A DNA stretch of 11,238 nt, from positions 1 through 11,238 of the forward strand of contig QNFJ01000054.1 of assembly GCA_003646305.1 (NCBI GenBank), given 5' to 3'. A program made the translations under genes and the position numbers. The stretch's first letter is position 1, and each line of letters starts with the position of its first letter. The DNA is from Gammaproteobacteria bacterium (GTDB lineage Bacteria > Pseudomonadota > Gammaproteobacteria > Methylococcales > UBA2780). The notes beneath the pieces are model-generated. The model was not told the DNA's origin, did not search any database, and saw only the letters and a list, made by a program, of their open reading frames with translations. Positions 6,021 to 11,238 of the stretch are shown here, one piece after another.

Positions 6021-8174
6021 TTACCAGGTTGTCGTAAAGCTCAATGAGACACTCCGCTGAGGCTGTGTAACAGATTGGATGATGGAGTTAGCGGGGTTTA
6101 AGTTTCTAACATCCTGCCAGCGCAAGTACTCTTTATTTGTCAGGTTAAACAGACCAAAATGAATTTCGCTATCTCGAGTCATCTGGTAGTTTACGAGCAG
6201 GTCAAAGGCCGCATACCCGGGTGTTTTATAGAGATCTGCTTTTGTCTCATCAACACGGGTTTTAGCCGCGGTTAAAATGCTCACGAGGTTAACTTGCCAC
6301 TTGTAATCTGGGCTATGCCAGCCGATGTTAACCGTTGCTTGTGGCGGAGAGATACTGTTGATCGGCTGATCTGTTTCTAGGTTATTCCCTTCGGTGGCCG
6401 ATAGCTTCAGATCAATATCCATGCTGGATAAATGCTTATTCCAGTTTTCCAGGTCAGTCTGATAGCTCAGTTCAAGGCCATAAATTTCGGCTTTATGTAG
6501 GTTCTGCGACTGAAATAGTGTCGTGCCCGTTGCATCTTTTCCCAGGTTTACTTTCGTTTCAATAAAGTCATTGTAGTGTGTATAAAAAACAGCGGCCTCT
6601 ATACGGCTTTCCGCATGGATCTGTCTAAAGCCAAGCTCAAAGCCGTCCGATGTTTCTGATTGAAGGTCGGGGTTTGGAATGGCGCGTATTTTAAATAAAG
6701 GAAAATCCATGCTGATGTTAGCATCTTCAAAAGGCGGCGCTCTAAAGCCGCGGACATATTGGGCGTAGCCAGTGACTGTATCGTTAAACTTGTGCAAAAG
6801 GCCAAGTTTGGGAGACCAGGCAGTTTCTGTGATCGAAACGACCTCTGATTGAGGGTGGCTGCTCACATAAATAGCATCTTTACGGGGCTTTAGATGGTAA
6901 TAATCAAAACGGAGTGCAGGAACCAGTTTCCAGCTGCTATTGAGTGCGATCTCATCTTGCACAAAGAGCCCTACCTCCTCCGTTTTACTGATCGGAAAGT
7001 CTCGTAATGGCGAGGCTTCGCTAAGTAAGCCCGGCGTTATACCCCCCGTTATAAGATCTGTTTGCTGCAATTTTCGTAACTCTTCGGTCTGGGTTTGACT
7101 ATACTCAAACCCCATAACGACATTGTGATTTCCTACTTGACCGTGGCTGTTAAACTCAAGACCGGTTACTTTTTGCTGATACTCAAAGTATCTATCCTGC
7201 CTAACAGCTCTTCCTCTAGATGTTTTAAAACTGGCAGTGTCCTGCTCTGTTTTGGAATCTAAATGATACATTCTAAAGAGGTTTTCTTTAAACAGAGCAT
7301 TCGTTGAGGAGAACTGATACTCCAAACTCAATCGAGTGGTATCTACTGAATCATCTCCCATTATCTGCGTGTTATGTTTAAATATTCCAGCACTCGCCAG
7401 AGCATTGTTTTCCGAATCAAGTGTATGGTGTGCTGACTGTGCTGTGAGGGTGATTTTGTCACCATTCGTAATCAAATAGGTTGCTTTCGCAAAAATTGAA
7501 TTGGAATCAGCATCAAGCTCATCCTGGATATCTGCGAAATCACCATTATTCATCTCTTCTGAGTGACGGTGGGTGAGAGACAGCAGTCCACCAAAACGTT
7601 CCCCCTGCCATGCCGCCATACCACTGACAACCTGCCCACTGTTTTTTCCATCGTAACCAATGCGGAGTTTATAATAATCATTTCCCTCTGTGTGCGAGAC
7701 CAGTTCGTCGGGATTCCATGTCCTAACAGCGACGACACCACCGATTGCGTCGCTTCCATACAATGTCGAAGCGGGGCCATTCAGAATCTCAACATGGCTG
7801 ATTAAATCTATTTCGGGTAACACTCTGGCACTATTTGAAAATGCCCCCACATCAAAATGATCGGTTGAAGGTATGCCATCTACCTCAATCGCAACACGGT
7901 TACCCCCAATACCTCTAATATTAATAGAAGATGATTGAAAGCGGTTTCCGGTTGACTCTATATTCAGGCTTGGATAGTAGCGCAACAGGTCATCAAAGTT
8001 TTCGGCCATATTTCGATCGATATCATCCGCGCTAATGCTTACTACGGAACCCACCACATCGGCGATGGGCCTGGCCGATTTATTGGCCACTACAACCATA
8101 GGTACCATTTCTATATCAGCGTGTACCAGTGTGGGGGCGATGAATGTGAGTAACAGTAACCTTGCTGCTTTCAT
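6021..8174 (-). CDS. TonB-dependent outer-membrane receptor, heme/hemoglobin-receptor-like
   Basis: A 717-residue outer-membrane gated channel using TonB-ExbBD energy. Residues 1-20 are a signal peptide ending LVHA. A TonB-box-like stretch (MVPMVVVANK) follows, then the plug domain, with SSINIRGIGGNRVAIEVDG and VEILNGPASTLYGSDAIGGVVAV as hallmarks, then a 22-strand barrel ending in the aromatic residue Trp (SLSFTTTW). FRAPPFED (477-484) and NPDL (501-504) resemble the FRAP and NPNL boxes of hemoglobin/heme receptors (HmuR/HemR group), but the segment between them has no histidine, a ligand in characterised heme receptors. ATG at 8174 is preferred because AAGGA precedes it at good spacing; ATG at 8180 is the alternative. 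An FNR/DNR-type promoter precedes the gene, suggesting uptake of iron, heme or another metal cofactor during anaerobic growth. The substrate is not certain. Confidence 0.88.
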   Translation of the reverse strand: MKAARLLLLTFIAPTLVHADIEMVPMVVVANKSARPIADVVGSVVSISADDIDRNMAENFDDLLRYYPSLNIESTGNRFQSSSINIRGIGGNRVAIEVDGIPSTDHFDVGAFSNSARVLPEIDLISHVEILNGPASTLYGSDAIGGVVAVRTWNPDELVSHTEGNDYYKLRIGYDGKNSGQVVSGMAAWQGERFGGLLSLTHRHSEEMNNGDFADIQDELDADSNSIFAKATYLITNGDKITLTAQSAHHTLDSENNALASAGIFKHNTQIMGDDSVDTTRLSLEYQFSSTNALFKENLFRMYHLDSKTEQDTASFKTSRGRAVRQDRYFEYQQKVTGLEFNSHGQVGNHNVVMGFEYSQTQTEELRKLQQTDLITGGITPGLLSEASPLRDFPISKTEEVGLFVQDEIALNSSWKLVPALRFDYYHLKPRKDAIYVSSHPQSEVVSITETAWSPKLGLLHKFNDTVTGYAQYVRGFRAPPFEDANISMDFPLFKIRAIPNPDLQSETSDGFELGFRQIHAESRIEAAVFYTHYNDFIETKVNLGKDATGTTLFQSQNLHKAEIYGLELSYQTDLENWNKHLSSMDIDLKLSATEGNNLETDQPINSISPPQATVNIGWHSPDYKWQVNLVSILTAAKTRVDETKADLYKTPGYAAFDLLVNYQMTRDSEIHFGLFNLTNKEYLRWQDVRNLNPANSIIQSVTQPQRSVSLSFTTTW

Positions 8175-8217
8175 TAGCATCCTTGTGTTGGCAGTGAGGG
8201 CGAGTATAAAAGCTAAT

Positions 8218-8241
8218 TTCCCCCTTTGAATAAGGGAGAGG
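8218..8241. repeat. Short CCCTT/AAGGG hairpin, resembling a widespread small repeat
   Basis: CCCTT (8222-8226) and AAGGG (8232-8236) flank TGAAT inside a C5-T3/A2-G3 context. This resembles the dispersed CCCCCTTT-n-AAAGGGGG repeats of many bacteria, whose chance translations end in SPLxKGG-like peptides. Here it spans the predicted transcription start of the receptor gene. It is one diverged copy, so membership of a repeat family is only inferred. Confidence 0.35.
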
Positions 8242-8283
8242 ATTCTAAACTGTCTTTTGTTGGGGGGTCTTGATCTAAGTTAA
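8242..8283 (-). promoter_or_regulatory. FNR/DNR-type promoter of the TonB receptor gene
   Basis: On the plus strand the box reads TTGAT-CTAA-GTTAA (8270-8283); on the minus strand it is TTAAC-TTAG-ATCAA, with one perfect half-site and one with two departures. A minus-strand -10, TAGAAT (8247 to 8242, 5 of 6 matches), starts 29.5 nt past the dyad centre, the same distance as in the nirS promoter. With a start at 8235 the dyad is centred at -41.5. The box lies immediately after the cysH stop codon and points only to the receptor gene. No Fur box was recognised nearby. Confidence 0.65.
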
Positions 8284-8285
8284 CG

Positions 8286-9008
8286 TTATGAGTTTTTAGC
8301 GTGTAATCCGCACTCTTTTTTGCCACCATCTTCCCACCACCAGCGACCCTCGCGTTCGTGCTGGTTGGGCCGAGTTGGGCGCGTACAAGGTTCACAGCCG
8401 ATACTTTTAAAGCCTTGTTCATGCAGGGGATTGTAAGGCACTTGATAGGCCTCGATATAGTCCCAGACCTGGACGGATGTCCAGTTAGCCAATGGATTGA
8501 ATTTAACCAATGTATGCTCATCGGTTGAGAAGGCAGCATCTACCTCAATTTCAGAAATATTTTGGCGTGTATCGAGACTTTGATCTTTGCGTTGTCCGGT
8601 GATCCACGCCTCAACTGTTGCCAACTTTCTGCGCAGCGGTGCAATTTTGCGGATACCACAGCATTCTTTATGGCCCTCATCGTAAAAGCTGAAAAGCCCT
8701 TTTTCAGCAACCATTTTTTCTAGCGCTAAGTTATCGGGCGATAAAACTTCCAGGTCAATTTGGTAGTGCTTTTGAACTTCTTCAAGAAAACGGTAAGTAT
8801 CTGAATGAAGGCGGCCCGTGTCGAGGGTGAAAACAGTGATTTTCTTACCTAGCTGGTGAACAAGGTCAATCAGGACAACATCTTCTGCTCCGCTGAATGA
8901 GATGGCGATATTATCGAAATGGTTTAGGGCAGCTTTTAATATGGTTCGAGGGTTCTTTCCTGCGAGTTCAGGTTGTAGCTGTTCAATATCGGCTTTTGTG
9001 AGACTCAT
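8286..9008 (-). CDS. cysH: Assimilatory APS reductase, [4Fe-4S] CysH type
   Basis: A cytoplasmic 240-residue enzyme of sulfate assimilation that reduces adenylyl sulfate (APS) to sulfite and AMP with thioredoxin. SFSGAEDVVL (37-46) is the nucleotide-binding loop, and ITGQRKDQS (136-144) an arginine-bearing substrate motif. The pair Cys116-Cys117 (ECCGIRK) and Cys205/Cys208 (GCEPC) are the four ligands of the [4Fe-4S] cluster. That marks an APS reductase rather than a cluster-free PAPS reductase such as E. coli CysH. Cys233 in KKECGLH is the catalytic thiol that carries the thiosulfonate intermediate. Some annotators label this phosphoadenylyl-sulfate reductase from the family name. It is transcribed away from the formate dehydrogenase operon; CysB, encoded in this window, is its likely activator. 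Confidence 0.94.
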   Translation of the reverse strand: MSLTKADIEQLQPELAGKNPRTILKAALNHFDNIAISFSGAEDVVLIDLVHQLGKKITVFTLDTGRLHSDTYRFLEEVQKHYQIDLEVLSPDNLALEKMVAEKGLFSFYDEGHKECCGIRKIAPLRRKLATVEAWITGQRKDQSLDTRQNISEIEVDAAFSTDEHTLVKFNPLANWTSVQVWDYIEAYQVPYNPLHEQGFKSIGCEPCTRPTRPNQHEREGRWWWEDGGKKECGLHAKNS

Positions 9009-9122
9009 GACTTTGTTGTGGCACGGTAAATTAAAGGGTGTAAAGTACCAGAATTGGCGGCTGAAAAGAATTCCATTTACTGCTAATGATAGATTCTACG
9101 GAACTAAGCTCGGTTGATTAAA
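9009..9122. promoter_or_regulatory. Divergent promoter region between cysH and the formate dehydrogenase operon
   Basis: These 114 bp must hold promoters for both directions. No convincing -35/-10 pair, FNR-type dyad or LysR T-N11-A palindrome stands out. TGGCACG at 9019-9025 resembles a sigma-54 -24 element but lacks the -12 GC. Regulation cannot be read from the sequence. Confidence 0.45.
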
Positions 9123-10790
9123 ATGACAGAAAAAAGAAAGAAAAAAGGTATTAGGCCTAAAGGACGTTCTGTTAATCCTGTTGCGTTGTCTGAAATTGAT
9201 GGATTGCTCGGTGAGCAGCCGCTTCAGCGTGACCTTCTGATTGAACAGTTGCACAAAATTCAGGATCACTATGGCTATATCTCTGCAGATCGTTTGGTGG
9301 CGCTTGCCGAGCGGATGAAGCTTGCACCGGTAGAGGTGTATGAGGTGGCCAGTTTTTATCATCATTTCGACCTGATTAAAGAGGATGAAGAAGTTACACC
9401 TGCCTTAACCATACGAGTGTGTGAGTCGCTTAGCTGTCAACTATCAGGTGCTGAGAAACTGACCGAAAGACTCAAAGAATCTACGAATAACAACAAGATT
9501 CGTATTCAAAAAGTTTCATGCGTGGGACGCTGTGCAAAGGCACCCATTGCGGTCGTTGGGCAGAACCCGGTCGAGCAGGCAACGGTTGAGAAGGTGATTC
9601 AGGCCGTTGAAGTAGGAGAAATAGTTGCCACCATACCGAATGCAACCTGTTTTGAAGCCTATAAAAAGAGTGGTGGTTATCAATTTATACAGAGCTGTTT
9701 AGCCGGTGAAAAAACAGCAGAATCGATAATTGATCAGCTTGATGCGAGTGGTTTAAGAGGGCTGGGAGGTGCGGGTTTTCCTGTTGCGCGTAAGTGGCGA
9801 ATCGTTCGTGACCAACCGGCACCTCGCTTGATGGCAGTGAATATTGATGAGGGGGAGCCGGGCACCTTTAAAGACCGTCACTATCTTGAGCAAGATCCCC
9901 ACCGTTTTCTGGAAGGAATGCTTATTGCTGCGTGGGCGGTGGGTATCGAGACGATCTACATCTATCTGCGGGATGAATATGCTGGTTGTCGTCAACTTCT
10001 GGAACGGGAGTTGGCAGCACTTAAAGACAGTCCGCCTGTTGATCAACTACCAACGATTTATCTACGGCGTGGAGCCGGCGCTTATATCTGTGGGGAAGAG
10101 TCGGCAATGATCGAGTCGCTTGAAGGTAAGCGCGGTATGCCACGCCTACGGCCTCCATTTTTGGCGCAAAAAGGGCTATTTGGTCGGCCGACGCTTGAGC
10201 ACAATATGGAGTCACTTTATTGGGTGCGTGAGCTTCTTGAAAAAGGAGCGAAGTGGTTTACTGAGCAGGGATTGAATGGTCGAAAAGGGCTGCGCTCTTT
10301 TTCAGTGAGTGGCCGAGTTAACAAGCAGGGTGTTCACCTTGCTCCTGCCGGGATTACCGTGAATGCCTTAATAGAAGAATACTGCGGGGGAATGCTGGAG
10401 GGGCACACTTTTAAAGCCTATCTGCCGGGGGGCGCTTCGGGTGGTATCTTGCCTGCTCATTTGGGGGACATTCCGCTCGATTTCGATACGCTCAATGAAC
10501 AGGGCTGTTTTATCGGCTCGGCTGCGGTGATTGTGTTATCCGATCAAGATAGTGTTCGGGATGCGGCACTTAATTTAATGCGCTTTTTTGAACACGAATC
10601 GTGTGGTCAATGCACCCCGTGTCGTGCCGGTACGGAAAAGGCGGCACGTTTGATGGAAGCGCCCTGTTGGGATAAAGCAAAACTTAATGACCTTTCTCAA
10701 GTGATGATCGATGCCTCAATTTGTGGGCTGGGACAGGCGGCACCCAATCCGCTGCTTTCGGTCTTAAAATACTTCCCAGAGGAGGTTTCC
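9123..10790 (+). CDS. NAD-dependent formate dehydrogenase beta subunit, fused NuoE-NuoF type
   Basis: A 556-residue NADH-forming diaphorase subunit joining two complex I-like domains. Residues 25-160 are NuoE-like, a thioredoxin-fold [2Fe-2S] domain with Cys100, Cys105, Cys133 and Cys137 in the C-x4-C...C-x3-C pattern. Residues 185-556 are NuoF-like: GLRGLGGAGFP (210-220) and NIDEGEPGTFKDR (240-252) form the FMN/NAD site, GAGAYICGEESAMIESLEGKRG follows, and Cys494, Cys497, Cys500 and Cys534 bind a [4Fe-4S] cluster. A lysine/arginine-rich N-terminal tail precedes the domains. The fusion resembles the beta subunit of Methylobacterium FDH1 and, more distantly, HoxF; Fds enzymes have the two parts on separate genes. 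The stop codon (10791-10793) overlaps the next start as TGATG, so translation is coupled. TTG at 9114, 9 nt after GGAAC, is an alternative start. The downstream subunit decides for formate dehydrogenase over hydrogenase. Confidence 0.9.
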
Positions 10791-10792
10791 TG

Positions 10793-11238
10793 ATGGCAAC
10801 GTTTAAACTGGATGGAAAAGAGGTTGAAGCGTCCTCAGGCGAATCGATCCTGCAAGTCGCTTTGCGTGAAGGGAAAGAGATTCCACATCTTTGTTACAAA
10901 GAGGGGTTAGCCGCTGCCGGAAATTGCCGTGCCTGCATGGTTGAGATTGAAGGTGAAAGAGTTTTAGCTGCCTCATGCTGTCGAAATATAGAAGAGGGCA
11001 TGGTGGTTCATACAGACTCAGGGCGAGCCGAAAAGGCCCGAAAGTCGGTTCTGGAACTATTACTTTCAGACAGCAGTGATGAACGCTATACAACCAGTTC
11101 TGAATTAGCACATTGGGCTAAGAAAGTGGAAGCAAGATCCAATTACTATCCCTCCCATACTCAGCCAAAAGAAGATCATTCTCACCCCGCGATCAGCGTT
11201 AATCTCGATGCCTGTATTCAGTGCACTCGTTGCCTGCG
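10793..11238 (+). CDS. NAD-dependent formate dehydrogenase alpha subunit, N-terminal part (cut by window end)
   Basis: Only the first 148 codons are present. Residues 1-75 are a NuoG-like [2Fe-2S] ferredoxin domain: Cys34 (HLCYK), Cys45 and Cys48 (GNCRACMVEI) and Cys62 or Cys63 (ASCCRN). The visible end, AISVNLDACIQCTRCL, opens the ferredoxin-like 4Fe-4S domain with Cys141, Cys144 and Cys147, and this wording is typical of FdsA/FDH1 alpha subunits. The Mo/W-pterin catalytic domain should follow beyond the window. Between residues 64 and 140 there is no cysteine, so the NuoG-type His-(Cys)3 cluster motif of HoxU and NuoG is not present here. That argues against a hydrogenase HoxU. AGAGGAGG at 10778-10785 is a strong ribosome-binding site inside the end of the preceding gene. 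With the beta subunit it should oxidise formate and reduce NAD+ in the cytoplasm. Confidence 0.88.
   Translation, partial: MATFKLDGKEVEASSGESILQVALREGKEIPHLCYKEGLAAAGNCRACMVEIEGERVLAASCCRNIEEGMVVHTDSGRAEKARKSVLELLLSDSSDERYTTSSELAHWAKKVEARSNYYPSHTQPKEDHSHPAISVNLDACIQCTRCL

Noticed and set aside
6021..8174. Copper receptor (NosA/OprC) linked to denitrification
   Set aside because: Context made this attractive, but the FRAP/NPDL boxes and overall pattern fit the heme/hemoglobin-receptor group, and no Met/His-rich copper-binding stretches are seen.
9019..9034. Sigma-54 promoter (TGGCACG, -24-like) ahead of the formate dehydrogenase operon
   Set aside because: The -12 position reads ATTAA and lacks the essential GC, so only half the element is present.
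9123..11238. NAD-reducing hydrogenase (HoxF-HoxU)
   Set aside because: The second gene lacks the His-(Cys)3 motif of HoxU, and its DACIQCTRC region reads like a formate dehydrogenase alpha subunit.
1..11238. CRISPR array, tRNA or rRNA genes, prophage or toxin-antitoxin module
   Set aside because: I saw no regularly spaced repeats, cloverleaf sequences, rRNA signatures or phage or toxin-antitoxin genes anywhere in the window.

Overview
The window looks like chromosomal DNA of a facultatively anaerobic, denitrifying gammaproteobacterium. The evidence is a full-length CysB regulator of the enteric/Pseudomonas kind, an Azotobacter FdI-type ferredoxin, an assimilatory APS reductase, a cytochrome cd1 nitrite reductase and an NAD-linked formate dehydrogenase. 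Base composition is moderate, and I cannot name a genus from sequence alone.

Layout from left to right: (1) a small DGC-domain cysteine protein (+) behind an FNR/DNR box; (2) a leftward pair, a TauE/SafE-type transporter followed by the 7Fe ferredoxin fdxA, which ends at a clear terminator; (3) cysB (+), divergent from the transporter; (4) a 436-bp gap holding an inverted repeat, a possible insertion-sequence relic and the nirS promoter; (5) nirS (+), closed by a strong terminator; (6) a RAYT (Y1/HUH) transposase (-) between two perfect 19-bp inverted REP copies; (7) a TonB-dependent outer-membrane receptor (-) with heme-receptor-like motifs; (8) cysH (-); (9) divergent from cysH, the start of a formate dehydrogenase operon: a fused NuoE-NuoF beta subunit followed by the catalytic alpha subunit, cut by the window end.

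Two themes tie the genes together. The first is sulfur assimilation: cysB, cysH and possibly the transporter. The second is anaerobic respiration. Three separate promoters (DGC protein, nirS, TonB receptor) carry a TTGAT-N4-(A/G)T(C/T)AA dyad with a -10-like hexamer starting 28.5-29.5 nt beyond the dyad centre. That is the geometry of a class II FNR/DNR-activated promoter. It places the small cysteine protein and the outer-membrane receptor in the same predicted regulon as nitrite reductase, which is the most interesting signal here. nirS stands alone, with no nirM/nirC or heme d1 biosynthesis genes beside it. The block nirS-RAYT-receptor separates cysB from cysH, two genes that lie close together in some relatives.
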